64,000 bases of DNA from Liolophura sinensis (GCF_032854445.1 NC_088303.1:10301501-10365500), one strand, 5' to 3'. Positions 38,501-50,884 are shown, counted from the stretch's first letter. The notes: generated by a model from the letters alone, not told the origin. Made by a program: numbers and translations.

Positions 38501-41500
38501 AAACACCAATCAAATAAATAAATGTAGTCGTCTCTGCATTGCATTGCGTGAGACAGATGAAAAATGTTAGCTCAAACCACACGTCACTTCATCCGGTGTA
38601 AAAATTTCTATGCATAAAAGTGTGCAATCAGGTGACGTCCCATTAATTTATGAAATAAAGTGTTTATTCAATTTTTCAGAATCCTAGCCAACTATGTCAT
38701 GTGGATTCTTGTGAAATCTTCAGCAACGAAACTCAGCTACGACTTCAGGCTTTTGTCATTAGAATACTCCAAGGTAAGATGGCGTTTTACAAATAAAAAT
38801 CGAATTGGTCTTGTATTTATTTGCGGTACAAACTTGGCATTTCTCAAATGCTGTTGAGTAGATTCTTAAATGGTGAAATGCTGATTAGTTCCATGTGTTA
38901 CTTCGCCCATCATTCGTTCGCGTTCTTATAGGTTTGTCGACAGTTAACATTTCGTAGAATACACCAGTTGTTCGTCCATACTGTTAGAGCTAACCTTATG
39001 TTTAGGAGTATAGAAGACGAGTAACATAAATATCACCATCGATGTGTAAATGTATCCTGTAGTCACCTAATCTGAATACTGGTGATACTGCTACCCCGAA
39101 TGGTATTACACAGATCATGAAGTCACAAAGAAATATGAAGTAAGCGTCAGCAGAAAGATTAATTAAAACGACATTTAAAACATCAGTTTCAGTCAAATGT
39201 GTTAATTCTATCGTGGGCTTTATGGACCAATTGAGGCGTCATTGGTGTCACAAACGCCGTAATTATTGTTGAAATAGCTCGTGCATGAAGACACATTCCA
39301 ATTGTTGAAGTAGATCCCACCACAGGGACTTCCAAACTGCAGATGGATAGCTTAATGTGCCCTGTATCCATTCCGATTGGTTAAGACGTCGAAAACGGTA
39401 CATTCACAGCTCGTACATTCATCAGCCGGAAACAATAGCTATACTTTTACGGATAATTTCGAGATTATTCCATGCCCAGTTGTGGCTTGCGACTGCAGTC
39501 ACACAACGCAGGATAGTGTAGCGTTACGGACATGGGCTGAAAATGGCAAATTAACAAAATATGGACCAGATCTCCTTAAAAGCGCCCTTAGAAGGGCTAG
39601 AAGGGACTTGGTCTTAGTCGTAAGAGGCTTGCTAATTCAACCATGCCTTCTAAAAGACAAGGCCGAAAGACGAGCCTCATAATATCTCCCCCTCCCCCCC
39701 ACCTCCTCCGCAAGGGCCAAACGAAAACGACGTCAGGATTTTTACTCCTTAAAGGCAGAAATTGTTTAGCTACTGGCTTGTTTGAAAACACCATACTGTG
39801 ACACGAACAATAGGAAGCCTGCAGCCTTTGCCCTAACGGCCACGAGGCCACGGCGTGGCTCACCAGCTTAGTTCACACCTCGTCTAGATGCACCACAGCA
39901 TGCCGTACCTTGAAGCCCGTAACGGGACCCAGACAAATTTTAAACTGGCATTTCTATGTGTTACCAATCCTTGCTTCCATTCAATATAATTCAAGCCTTA
40001 TTGATTTTTCCGCTGATACTATTTCAAAACAAAATATTTGCTGGATTGTTAGTTTCGCCGGCTTTGAGTGACAGACTGTCGTCGTCAGTGCAACTCACAA
40101 TCTGTGGGCCAGACTCCACGGAACTTCGTGTTGCAGCCGCCATCTCTCAACTTGGCTATAAAGATTTATGGTTTGTTAATTGCGAAACCGTGCCAAATTC
40201 TCCAAGGGTACTACCATAATTTGGTGGATGCCCAGTTCGTGTCAGACAAACCCGTTGGGAGAGCGTTTGTTTCACCTACGTGGCCGATATGTGAGCTAAA
40301 ATCGGTCATCGTATCGCCACATCCCTATGCTGTACACGCTTTTCCCGGACCTAATGTAACTCCGGTAGTCTATCGCTCCAAATATTTGTTGTAAAACTGT
40401 TTTACTTATATTATTTTAGGGGTGCTAATTAAAAAGTGTACATGCAGGGGTAATTATAGATTAAGTCATAGGATAGCTTCTTGAAAAGCACAGAATGGGT
40501 AGGTCTAATGCATGGATTCGGCTAAGCGCACAGTGGGTAGGCCGAATGCATGGATTCCGCTATGTTTTGCGGGGCTTTCAATGCAAAATCAACGTATTCA
40601 CGGCATGACGTCACTCGGCCAGGAATCCGCGGTCGATAGGCAGATAGGCAGAAGGTCCAATTTTAATGGGTTTTTTTTAATGGAACTCGTTAACGTAATA
40701 CTTTCATAAATGCAGTTTACAGACTAACATAGCATAAATATTGTATTTAGGGAACATTTAGTGTGAAAATAAAGTCGTTGGAGTTCTCCTTTAACTTCCG
40801 AAGAATTCCGAACGAATTTGGTTTCACATCAGTGTCAAGCGACAATAATTATATAGTCTGTAAAACCCACTTTAGAATTAAAGTATTTGTCTACATTTCA
40901 TTTAGCCGAAACATAATGAAAGAAATAAATAAGGGTAGTTTTGCATATAGTTTTTAGTGTTTTTCAGCTTATCCTCATTTATGTTCTTTATTCCTTTTCT
41001 GTCGATTTAATACGCAATAAGATTCTGTGTGTTCATTCCTTGTAGATGTTAAGCGAGATCTCGGTGTTCTCGCCCCTCATTGACAAGTGTATGTTTATGA
41101 TTCTCTGTGTTCATTCCTTCTAGGAGTTAAGTGAGATCACGGTGCTCTTTCCTCGCAGTTACAAGTGTATGTTTATGATTCTCTGTGTATATTCCCCGTA
41201 GGCGTTAAGTGGGATGACGGTGATCTCGCCCCGCAGTGATAAGTGTATGTTTATTATTCTATGTGTTCATTTCTTCTAGACGTTAAGCGTTATCTCGGTG
41301 TTCTCGCCCCTCATTGACAAGTGTATGTTAATGATTCTCTGTGTTCATTTCTTGTAGGCGTTCGGCGAGATCTCCGTGCTCTCTCTCCGCAGTGACAAGT
41401 GTATATTTATGATTCTCTGTGCTCATTCCTTCTAGGCGTTACGTATGATCATGGTGCTCTCGCCTCGCAGTGACAAGTGTGTTTTTATTTATTTATTTGA

Positions 41501-44500
41501 TTGGTGTTTTACGCCGTACTCAAGAATATTTCACTAATACGACGGCGACCAGCATTATGATGGGAGGAAACCGGACAGAGCCAGGAAGAAACTCACGACC
41601 ATCCGCAGGTTGATGCCAGGCCTTCCAGCGTAGGAGAGGAAGCCAGCATGAGCCGAACTTGAACTCACAGCCGCATTGGTGAGAGGCTCTTGGGTCATTA
41701 CGCGGCGGTATCGCGCTAATAAACAGAGCCACGGAGGCCCCACGATGTTCATTATTCTCCGTGCTCTTTCCTTAAGTGTTGAATGCGATGACGGTGCTGC
41801 CTCTCCGCAGTGACAAGTGTATGTTTATGATTCTCTGTGTTCGTTCCTTCTAGCTGTTAATTGGGATCACGTTCTCACGTTGCTCTCGACCCGCTGTGAT
41901 AAGTGCATATTTATGATTCTGCGTGTTCATTCCTTCTAGGCGTTAAGGGGAATCAAAGTGATCTTTCCCAGAAGTGATAAGTGTGTGCTTATGATTCTAT
42001 GTGTTTATTCCTTCTAGGCGTTAAGGGGAATCAAAGTGATCTTTCCCAGAAGTGATAAGTGTGTGCTTATGATTCTATGTGTTTATTCCTTCTAGGCGTT
42101 AAGGGGAATCAAAGTGATCTTTCCCAGAAGTGATAAATGTGTGCTTATGATTCTATGTGTTTATTCCTTCTAGGCGTTAAGCGGGATCTCGGTGCTCTCG
42201 CCTCGCAGTGACAAGTGTATGTCCATGATCAAACATATGGGAGACATCGTCGGTAGACTATTTGTTAACACATACTTCGATGAGACTTCAAAGAAGATCG
42301 TAAGTCTGCTTATTATTTTACATAGACTCCCGTGGAACGTTTTCTTATACCAGTGAATTAACATGGGTTTTGTTTATGGAAGAAAATTACTTTTACATGC
42401 TTATGTATAGTTACATCTTGGGAGAAGGTTTTACTTCAAATAGCTTTAAGTCATTGGATCTTCTGTACATTTGTTTCATTTTTTTTAATGGTAGCCTTAT
42501 TGGAATTTTGCTGACTATACGATTGCAGGCTGGTCTATAGGTGAGTAAATTATTGCACTTTGTCACTTAAATATACCCCGTCAATCTTTAGATTCGGAGT
42601 CACAGTTGAAACTGGGAGCGGATATGTGTGAAGAAAACCATTTTAAACAGATGGGCCATGGAAGTCGTTCGTCTGCTTACAAGCGTACAGTTTGAGTAGA
42701 AAATGATTGTTATACTTTAATCAAACGTAAAACGTGTAATCAAAATAACAACGCATGTCATTCTGAAAAGCTTATTTTATAATTGTTTAACTTTCAGACT
42801 AAAGATATGACCAGTAATTTGAGGAACGCATTTAAAAACATGCTCGTTGATATTGACTGGATGGACGAAGAGACTCGTACAGCCGCCAGGGAAAAGGTTC
42901 GTACATTGCACATTATTACGCGTACCATTGTATTAGCTCCCAAGGTTAAGTCTTTGTAGTCGATGACCACAGAACCTTCTAATTTCAACATAAACGAGCT
43001 ACTTGAGGTAAAAGAAAGCTAAAATATGAAATATTAAAATATGAAATAAGGTTCACTATACAGACAACAGAAAACTATTCTTAAAAATACTTTAATTTAT
43101 TTTTTAGACTTTTTAAAAGAGTGTTGAAAGGCATTCAGATATTCGAATCCTATGGTGGGCTCTACTAGCCATACTGACGGTATCTAGAGACTCTGGCGTA
43201 ACATCACCTTATTTCACCAGAAGAAAGGAATTTCTGAAAACATCATTTATTTCCTAAACTCTGATAGTGTTACCCACCTTAGAATTTAAGTTTGAACGCC
43301 TTTATCTCTCTTCACAAAACTCTAAAATTAATGAAAGTATATTTATGCATAGTTTTAAGCGGTCTATAAAGTGTTGCTCACTTCGGTTTTTAAAGGTGAA
43401 CTGCAAATATTTTGATCAGAAACTGAAAGTTATTAAGGTAAATACATGGTGACAGTTGTGTTCAGGTTTTCTGTCATACGCGTATGCATATTTGTGGTTT
43501 GTATGAGGTGAAATCTGAATCTACATGTTTTTGGACGGAATGTTCTGTAAAACATGGCGCCCTATATAAATTTAAGAGCCTATTAACGTTGTTTCTGACA
43601 ACTTTTTCCTAATCAAACAATTAAACTGTATATATTTAACATTTGCTTGCCATACATGTTAACATTAAGAGCTTGCTGTGATGTATATATGTAATTCAAT
43701 TGTTACAAACCTCTGATCACCATTGGTTATATGTGCATTTTTTTTATTACTTCATAGCAGCTGATCGAAAAATACGATAAAACGTAGGAAAATTTGGACA
43801 GAGAAAATAGCGGCAATTCATTGTGTACACTGTATAAACCATTTTAATGTTTACGGCACTATGCTTTTTGAGTGCGCATTGGTTAAATCTCATTTACTAT
43901 TCACATTCCTTGCAGGCGGACGCCATGGATCTGAACATAGGCTATTCGGATGACCTCCTGGATGATAATAAGCTGAATGCAGAGTTTGCCGAAGTATGTA
44001 AACTTAATTGTCTGAACTGTTGATTGACATGCACCAGTATGCTGCTAACTAACAATCGTAAAGTGTGTGTCTGTTCACTCACTTCTTGGGTTTAAACGCC
44101 ACTTTGCCAGTATTTTGCCTTCTCGAAGAGATGCCCCATTGTAACACAACCACCCTAAATGTCCATGCATTTAAAGCGTGTCCTCAACGGAAAGTCTGTG
44201 GTGTTAAACAACAATCAAATAAACCAATGGAGACCCCTATCAAAGACAGCGGATCCAGTGATATCACACCTTTGGTGATACCTTGATTTGATAATTACTT
44301 TTGATCTGTTTGTCTTGAATTTTTCTAAGTACTCTCGGCTTTCGTTTGTCCGTTATTATAGATCTGTACATTGAACAGGCAGTCTAATAGTCAGACTAGC
44401 ACAGACCTTGAACTGAATCCAATATGTTGTATATAACCCCTAAGTCTTGAGCACGGTTGGTTAAAGTTTCCTGTAGTGCCCCGTCTTAAGACTTCGTCCA

Positions 44501-47500
44501 TCAATTTTCTCGTCAGTTCTTCTGTAGATGACATTGTCGGTGAAATTTTCCGTGAAAGCAACAGAAAAGATGAATTTAGATATTTTGTGAAAGTGGACCG
44601 GGGTATACTCACAGCCGTATTGTTTAAGAATTTATCTCAGCTGTAAGTGTTGAACTTTGCATTTGGAGTCACGGCTGTACTTTGCTTATGTCGGATTGTA
44701 TTTTTGTTTCAGCTACAATATGACCCCTCAAAGTTCTTCGAGAACACTTTTGCAGGAGACGTATATGTTTCCACCAAATATCTCCGGCTTCTCCGCACCC
44801 CTGTGGACAAAGAAGTGTAAGGATTCGCTCATGGACAACTTTAGTTGGATAATTCTTCATAAGTTAATTTTATGTCTAGGGTAGCAAGTGTTTTCTACTA
44901 TCGTTGTAAGTCCCTATCCATAACTACACAGACTAACAAATCACGTGACACCAAAGTAAATTTCAAAATATTTCGAAAAACATCTCCTGGAAAATCCCAC
45001 GGTGGTAAGGTTTTGAAAAACGCACAACTGGAGAAATTTTAGAATTTAGGCAACATTAGATTGAAGTAAATGTGTCAGGCTATAATTGGTTTACATCTGT
45101 ATGTTTCTCAATTAAGGTTGAAATTTCCACTCAAATTGCAAACAAGAGGATATGCAGATATGCTGACATCATTCCTTCGATGATGAACCGTTTGTTTTTC
45201 AAGGTTTAGCCTAAAAACCTATGGAACAGGATACATTCTGAAATAATACCCAGGAAAACTCATGATTGTTTAACAAAATTATTAATGGGAGACAATCCCG
45301 TCTATTCTTTCATAATGCAGTACACGTATTGTCGCCTGTGTAAACATTGGTATTATTTTGGGCCTTTTAATTTAGTGCACCGGTTACAGGCAAATAGCTT
45401 CTACTGTGTATTTACAGGTGGACGACTGAGGCAACGACAGTGAATTCTTACTATAACTCACTGAAGAACCAAATAAGTTAGTACCGGTTTATAAAATATT
45501 CAGTCCTATGAGAAACTGTTTTAATATTATAATAATTAGACATACAGAAAATTAATGTGCTTTATGATAGATATATTAGCGAATTGTTTCATAGAGATTA
45601 ATTTATTATTTTGATATCTGAAATGTATAACCATACTAGTTTTCAATTTCAAATTCATCTGAAGGTATCTCAGGATAATACTTCACCAAGGTTACCTTTG
45701 CTTTACAGCTTTCCCGGCTGGTATTTTACAACCTCCATTCTTCAGCAAAGAATACCCTAAGTAAGTCTTCACCATTTCTTCTGACCGATTTGAATGACAA
45801 AATACTAACTCACATTTCTGCATCAATTGAAAATTCTGTCTTTAGCAAATTAAAGTAAAAAGCGGGCTACGGGAGAAATTTCTTTTCCTTTAATTTCATT
45901 ATGATGGTTTCAACAACGGATGGATTTTTGAAATATTTCATTTTAAGTAGCTTATTCGTCTGGAATATGTGTTGACAGGTCTTTGAACTTTGGGGGTATA
46001 GGCATGTTGATAGGACATGAGATCACACACGGCTTTGATGACAAAGGTAAGCCCAATTCCTTACAACGAAGACTAGGGCGTCAGATGAAGGGGTTGTCAT
46101 CGTGTACCAACACGCCGAATGGTATCAGATAAAGGAATTGTCCTCGTGTACCAACACTTCCAGTGGTATCAGATAAAGGAATTGTCCTCGTGTACCAACA
46201 CGCCGAATGGTATCAGATAAAGGAATTGTCATCGTGTACCAACACGCCGAATCCTATCAGATATATTGTAACCTTCTCTTTACTCGAAAAAAAATGTCAG
46301 CGAAATACATGACTCTAACTGCATTTAGAGCCGACAAAAATGGACCCAGTGATGTAGAACACATGACTATCCCCGTGCTCCGACTAGCTATTGTGGGTTG
46401 CTGCATGGGCTTTGACATGGTGGCGATAATAACCAATAGAAATGAAATACATAGGCAAGGTTCTGACTTAGCAGCTAGCAGAAGGTGAATTTGATTGTGA
46501 AACGTTAATGCTTTATATCAATGTTAACGGTTGACATGCGCCTCCTCAACGCCTCCTCACCACCTCCTCACCGCCTCCTAGTGTACCTGTGTATAATACA
46601 TACCATTTTGTCCAGACAGTAAGACAAAAGCTGTCATGTTACACGATGTTCCTTGATACCCCTCCATGTCGTTATGCATTCCCGTGATACGCATTTTATC
46701 AGTATTTACCGTCTGTGAATTGGTGGCTTTGTGGCAAATGACCTGTCGGTTTTCCATTTAAGGGAGACAGTTTGACAAAGATGGCAACTATGTGCAATGG
46801 TGGAGTGATGACGCTGTTGTAAATTTCCAAAACCGCAGCGCTTGTATCATTGATCAGTATGGACAATACTTCGTGCCGGAAGCAAACATGACGGTATGGT
46901 TTCTGATGAGAGGTTTTGGACCATGCAACTCATATTTTGCTTTTACAGTTTCGCTTGATTTCTACCTGTACTCAAGTTCTTTGTGAAAACAGAACATTTC
47001 ATTCATGAATCGTTAAGCAGCATAATGACCCCGGAGTCTCTCACCAATGCGGTCGCTGTGAGTTCAAGTCCAGCTCATGATGGCTTCCTATTCGGCCGTA
47101 CGTGGGAAGGTCTGCAGCAACCTGCGGATGGTCGTGTGTTTCCCCCAGGCTCTGCCCGGTTTCCTCCCACCATAATGCTGGCCGCCGTCGTATAAGTGAA
47201 ATGTTTTTGAGTACGGCGTAAAACACCAATGAAATAAATAAATAAATGAATCGTTAAATACCTTACATCTTTGCTGATACTAAATTCTTGGTATGTGTGT
47301 TTCTCCCATCATTGTTTTTGAAACAAATTGTCACATGTTTAAGAAACAGGCTAAATGCAGTATTGTAAGAAGAGCAAAACAAAATACTTATTGGTTTGAC
47401 AACGCCCTGGTTTTTAGTAACGGTGATAAAGGTATGCTAAGATGTCACCGGGTTTATCGGCATCAGGTAATTATACTTACCGTTATTTCAAACAGGAAAC

Positions 47501-48961
47501 GTAAATCCTTCGAGATTCAACATTTTCTGTTTGTATCGTTCATCAGTTAGACGGTTTCAAGACCCATGGTGAAAACATCGCTGATAACGGGGGAATACGA
47601 CAAGCATACAAGGTTAGTGGGTTATTTTTTAGTGTCGACACCAGTCATTCGTCCATCACGTACAGCTCATCGCCGGTTGTCTCCCTTCCTTTGTCAATCA
47701 TAACTTGCTCAGTCTATGTCATACATAAAACTTACGTTGAATCTCTTCAGATGTGCTGATAAGACCTGTGCACTGTTGCGTTTATGTATATTCCAGTCCT
47801 CTTACACCTGTCTACACGAGATCTCAGAAAGGGAGCCGCCAGAATGTTTTTGCCTAAGTTTCCCAAAGCGCCCCCACCACAGAACCGCTGTGTGTTGTGA
47901 AACAGCCTTCTGGTCATGCAAGATTTTGAAGACCTGTATGTTGTAATCCACGAGAAAAACGCCTTAACTCTTCGGCAGTGTGAAAAGAAAAGTCACGAAA
48001 AGCCTGGCAAAATTGTATGGTCATAGTCCTTCCTTTAAACTTGTCGTCTATATTCAGCTGTAAATAAAACAAGCCATACTAGCTAACAAAATTCCTTTTC
48101 GTGACCGATACGTCACAGTAAGAGCTCCATGCATCGATATGTAGACGTCCAATTTATTTCAAGGAAACTGCAGATGAAATATTTTTGATTCATAATGTTA
48201 GAAAATAAACGTTTTCCACATTAAGAACTTTCATATTGTTAGGACCAACTCTACACATTAACAGAACGGTCACTATTGGGCCACAATTGTTTTTTAAATT
48301 TTTATAGAAGAGTTTGCCAACATCGAACTCTGAAGCTACAGTGTCGTAAAGTTGTGTGACTGCGAGACAAAATAAACCTCGTTTATTAAGCCTTTATTAT
48401 GTTAAAACATAAAGTAATTTAAATCATGTTAGTGTCAGAAAAAGGGTTTAAGGAAAACTTCATCATGGTGTTGGTATAACAGGCGTGGCTCTACGTCAAA
48501 ATAAAGTGGACTTTGCCCATTATCCAGCATGTCAATTGTCTTTTTAATAATTATGGCGCAACCCGAATAAATATTTATATTTATAATTGTCATACGTAAT
48601 GTACGAAAAATATTATCGCTTATTGATATCACCGTAGAGCTCTGGTTTGGGCTTAATTAGCGTAACTACTCAGTTTCAGCTGAATTAGTTTGGCTTTTAA
48701 ACAATCAAATTCAGTATATAACCCCATGTGAATCGCCGGGTCTTTAATAAGCACCATCCTTATTATTATACAACTCCAGCTAAATTATCAAGGCACATTT
48801 TGGAGTCTTCATTACCGTACAAATCCGATTTCATTGAAGGTGCCGAGATCTACATTCTCTTTACATTGCTGTCAGCACTAGTAAAGTTTGTACGGAAGTC
48901 TAGAACAACGCCGAGGCAACTGGGGCCATGATGATAAGGCAGGAAGTTGTCAGCGAACAGC

Positions 48962-49032
<71 letters not shown>

Positions 49033-50762
49033 TTCTCTTTATCTAAAATATGTACAACATGATTCTAACCAACACCTGAAACACTTATATTACAAACGCG
49101 GACTAAATAGTTCAGCGCGAGGAGTGGCGAGGCTAGGTGTACACCTGCCTGTTGTGGGTGTGTCTAACAAGCTGCAAAGATCAAGTTGTGTGGTGGTGGC
49201 AGTGATATACAACAAACGTTGAGAGCTCTGTAAGGGTGGTTTCCATAATCGTATAAGTAAAATATTCCTGAGTATTGCATTAAATCCCTATCAAATAAAT
49301 ATTCAAAATTTTGTATGCAACTCCATGTTGTATGTTTGTGGCTTTCAGGCCTACCATGATTGGCTGAATGAAGGTCTCGAAGATGATCCCGTCCTGCCCA
49401 ATCTAGAGTTTAACAGAGAACAACTCTTCTTCGTCGGTTTTGCACAGGTATGCTAGTAAATTTGTAAGACTACAAAATATCTATAAAATATCTGTTAAAC
49501 CGTGCTCATTTGGGAATATTTTCTATTGTTTTCTTGCGGTTTCATATTTCAGTAAAATCACGGCGGTTTTCTTGTAATGGTGCTGTCCATGTGCCGACAT
49601 ATTTATAATGTTGGTACTTACTCTGTCTGCGAACTTCGCATGGAAGAAACCTTAGACTTGGAGTAGTAGTCTGGTTGTTATAAACTCTTACATATAACTT
49701 TATGTTTTTTTTTAATCAAACAATATCTTTGCATCAAATAATAAGCCCTGATCTTGCATGAATTTTACAATAAGTATAAATCCATGTGGTTTTCAAAAAA
49801 TGGTATAGAGTGAAACTTTACCACCTATCATCAACTTTGAACATTTCAGATCATGTGCCAGAACCTTAGTCCAACAGCTGCCGTGAACCGAGTTCTCAAA
49901 AGTTATCACAGCCCTGGTCGATTTCGGTAAGAAAAGATAAATCATCCGTTCCCTTGGAATTTAGACAGTATTTGGGAGGTGGAAAAAGAGTTTAGGCCTA
50001 ACTCCTTCCAGCACACATACAGATGGTTATTGTAGGCGGGTGATCCAGGAGCGTCTAAAAAATGCGGTGCGCTGTGAGTTCAAGTCCAGCTTATGCTGGC
50101 TTTCTCTCTGGTCGTACGTGGGAAGGCCTGTAGCAACTTGGGATGGTCGTGGGTTTTCCGTCTGCCGTCGTATAAGTAAATATATTATAATATTCTTTAG
50201 TACGGCATAAAACACCAATCAAACAAATAAATAAATAAATATAAATAAATAAATGAATAAAATAAATAAATAAATTGCAGACGGGAACCACTGTGCGCAA
50301 CGCGATGACCAGGGTGTCTCCCGCCAATACGATCCAGTCCAACATGGACTGAACCGTATTGGCACGTTTGTAAGGTCTGCCAGTAACCTATGGATGGCCG
50401 TGGGTTTCACTGGGCTCTGTCCGGTTTTCACGCTACATAATGCTGAACGCCGTTGTCCAAGTGAAATATTCTTGAGTACGGCATAAAACGCCAATGAAAT
50501 AAATAAATAAATAATTAAGTTTTTCTATGCCACTAATGAGCAATAATTGTAGGTGTGGATGTGAACCCAGCAACATTTTAAGTCTTCCGAAAAAATAAAG
50601 GCCATGTACCCCTAAAACTGATTGTCATTAACATTTAATATCGCTTCATTTTCTTTCTGTAGGGTCATGGGTGCATTGCGTAACTTCGAGGCTTTCTCCA
50701 CAGCCTTCAACTGTGCCGAGTCGTCGTACATGAATGCTCAGCACACGTGTCGGCTATGGTAA
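28416..50762 (+). CDS. Secreted M13 zinc metallopeptidase (neprilysin/ECE-like), complete
   Basis: 22 coding exons join in phase to 2142 nt, 713 aa plus stop: 28416-28423, 29463-29536, 29885-29932, 31590-31751, 32357-32440, 33437-33639, 36628-36807, 37476-37565, 37940-38079, 38680-38773, 42174-42299, 42798-42896, 43916-43993, 44713-44816, 45418-45476, 45709-45760, 45979-46046, 46763-46893, 47547-47612, 49349-49447, 49850-49926 and 50663-50762. M13 enzymes cleave small peptides on the extracellular side. Visible hallmarks are CHTEGC, then [14 protein letters not shown] (residues 56-69), VNSYY (505-509, substrate-binding), HEITH (547-551, zinc and catalysis), ENIAD (609-613, third zinc ligand), HSPGRFR (675-681) and C-terminal CRLW. 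Spacings match neprilysin, for example 41 residues from the Asn of VNSYY to the first His. The N-terminus is a signal peptide with only three residues before the hydrophobic core, so the product is probably secreted rather than a type II membrane protein. All catalytic residues are present. The first two exons rest on phase and signal-peptide logic. Confidence 0.93.
29788..29873 (+). repeat. 38-bp tandem duplication next to M13 exon 3
   Basis: Two near-identical units carry gacgttatcattaattacc and ttaataatgctaattttt. The second ends in the polypyrimidine tract of the exon 3 acceptor at 29884, so the likely branch-point region (tgctaat) is present twice. Confidence 0.85.
29885..29932 (+). CDS. 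M13 gene exon 3 (48-nt small exon, first conserved Cys pair)
   Basis: Acceptor ttctgctgcacag and donor gtacgt bound 48 nt, phase 1 in and out, encoding [15 protein letters not shown]. This supplies the CxxxxC motif that precedes DPC..F..YACGGW in M13 proteins. A second AG at 29902 could shorten the exon to 30 nt in the same frame. Exon 4 (31590) continues with ERVQSSLN. Confidence 0.8.
30880..31260. repeat. Degenerate 26-28 bp tandem repeat in M13 intron 3
   Basis: Repeated blocks such as aggtgtgacctcaagattg and gtcaagttaggtgtga show variable spacing and many substitutions. No coding sense. Confidence 0.7.
33809..36243. repeat. 38-bp minisatellite array, about 63 copies, in M13 intron 6
   Basis: Units of 37-40 bp contain gtcgaatctagatgtgcatc and taagggtagtggc. 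Each unit has the palindromic arms tagatg/catcta around a 2-bp centre. A block around 34440-34729 recurs about 490 bp later (34930-35219), 13 units on, so larger blocks were also duplicated. The right third (from about 35580) uses a variant with gtggctgttttgt. A SINE abuts the right end. Open frames inside it come from the repeat and are not genes. Confidence 0.95.
36243..36473 (+). mobile_element. SINE family B, head missing
   Basis: It matches 12640-12868: ccagtataatggct, ggataaaagggcggtggaaa, cacattacatgcactctaag and gttaaaccccaagcacttac. It starts immediately at the end of the 38-bp array. Confidence 0.82.
38387..38523 (+). mobile_element. SINE family A, 3' part
   Basis: Forward fragment with gcagcaacctacggatggtc, gccgccgtcgtttacaagtg and a tail of caaataaataaat. 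It lies in the intron after M13 exon 9. Confidence 0.78.
38774..41045. other. M13 intron 10, left part, no gene recognised
   Basis: Non-coding AT-rich sequence. The 102-codon open frame at 39377-39682 has no recognisable domain and no matching splice sites in the phase of the host gene. Confidence 0.5.
41046..42173 (+). repeat. 78-bp array of eleven splice-acceptor/exon-11 copies
   Basis: Units begin at 41046, 41124, 41202, 41280, 41358, 41436, 41777, 41854, 41940, 42018 and 42096, and the twelfth is the real exon 11 at 42174. Each unit is an imperfect copy of the first 57 or so nt of exon 11 (gcgttaagcgggatctcggt onward) plus about 21 nt of pyrimidine-rich acceptor ending in AG, mostly ttctag. 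Units 9-11 are almost identical to one another and differ from the exon, so they spread most recently. Unit 6 is split by a SINE. Since 78 is a multiple of 3, the TAG of most unit acceptors falls in the exon's reading frame. Confidence 0.95.
41483..41740 (-). mobile_element. SINE family A inserted in the 78-bp array
   Basis: Reverse copy running from tatttatttgattggtgtt through acgccgtactcaagaatatt to the head block cgcattggtgagaggctctt and ctaataaac. It interrupts unit 6 of the exon-11-derived array, so the array predates the insertion. Confidence 0.9.
42174..42299 (+). CDS. M13 gene exon 11 (source of the 78-bp array)
   Basis: This 126-nt phase-0 exon encodes [15 protein letters not shown] then [15 protein letters not shown] and [12 protein letters not shown], the part of the N-terminal M13 domain with the conserved GRLFV. 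The acceptor ccttctag is identical to that of most decoy copies upstream; the donor is gtaagt. It is chosen as the real exon because only this copy continues into the conserved GDIVGRLF segment. Confidence 0.9.
45979..46046 (+). CDS. M13 gene exon 17: zinc-binding HEITH motif
   Basis: The exon encodes [19 protein letters not shown] then DDKG. The HExxH motif at 46016-46030 gives two zinc-binding His and the catalytic Glu (residues 547, 551 and 548). The acceptor is gttgacag and the donor gtaagc. Confidence 0.95.
46075..46262. repeat. 44-bp tandem repeat, about 4 copies, M13 intron 17
   Basis: Units carry tggtatcagataaaggaatt and cgtgtaccaacacgccgaa. The repeat begins within 30 bp of the exon 17 donor. 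Confidence 0.88.
47020..47252 (+). mobile_element. SINE family A, near full length
   Basis: Forward copy with head ctctcaccaatgcggtcgct, box B gttcaagtcc, body tgcggatggtcgtgtgtttc and tail acaccaatgaaataaataaa. It lies in the intron between M13 exons 18 and 19. Confidence 0.9.
47547..47612 (+). CDS. M13 gene exon 19: ENxAD motif
   Basis: This 66-nt phase-0 exon encodes [19 protein letters not shown] then AYK. Glu 609 is the expected third zinc ligand and Asp 613 the partner of the catalytic site; the 62-residue distance from the first His of HEITH is normal for the family. Confidence 0.93.
48964..49029. repeat. (TA)n microsatellite
   Basis: About 33 uninterrupted TA units in the intron between M13 exons 19 and 20. 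A short fragment resembling the SINE A tail (cgtataagtaaaatattcct) follows at 49240-49300. Confidence 0.95.
50036..50246 (+). mobile_element. SINE family A, diverged
   Basis: Forward copy with gcggtgcgctgtgagttcaa, gtcgtacgtgggaaggcc, cggcataaaacaccaatc and an (AAAT)n tail. It lies in the last intron of the M13 gene. Confidence 0.85.
50330..50516 (+). mobile_element. SINE family A, diverged
   Basis: Second forward copy in the same intron, with aacctatggatggccgtggg, cgctacataatgctgaacgc, acggcataaaacgccaatg and an (AAAT)n tail. Its head is degenerate. Confidence 0.78.
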
Positions 50763-50878
50763 TGAGACGCCAGATAGCCAACAGGACGGGTCCAATCGTC
50801 ACAACTTAATCTCCGGATGTCGGTTTACAGCCCAGTACCTTAATACCAGGGCGTAATCAACTGCCTATGTAATACGAG

Positions 50879-50884
50879 AATAAA
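50879..50884 (+). promoter_or_regulatory. Candidate polyadenylation signal of the M13 gene
   Basis: AATAAA about 117 nt beyond the stop codon at 50760-50762, the first such hexamer downstream. Confidence 0.6.

Noticed and set aside
39377-39682. 102-codon open frame in M13 intron 10
   Set aside because: No domain and no in-phase splice sites; the M13 protein is complete without it.
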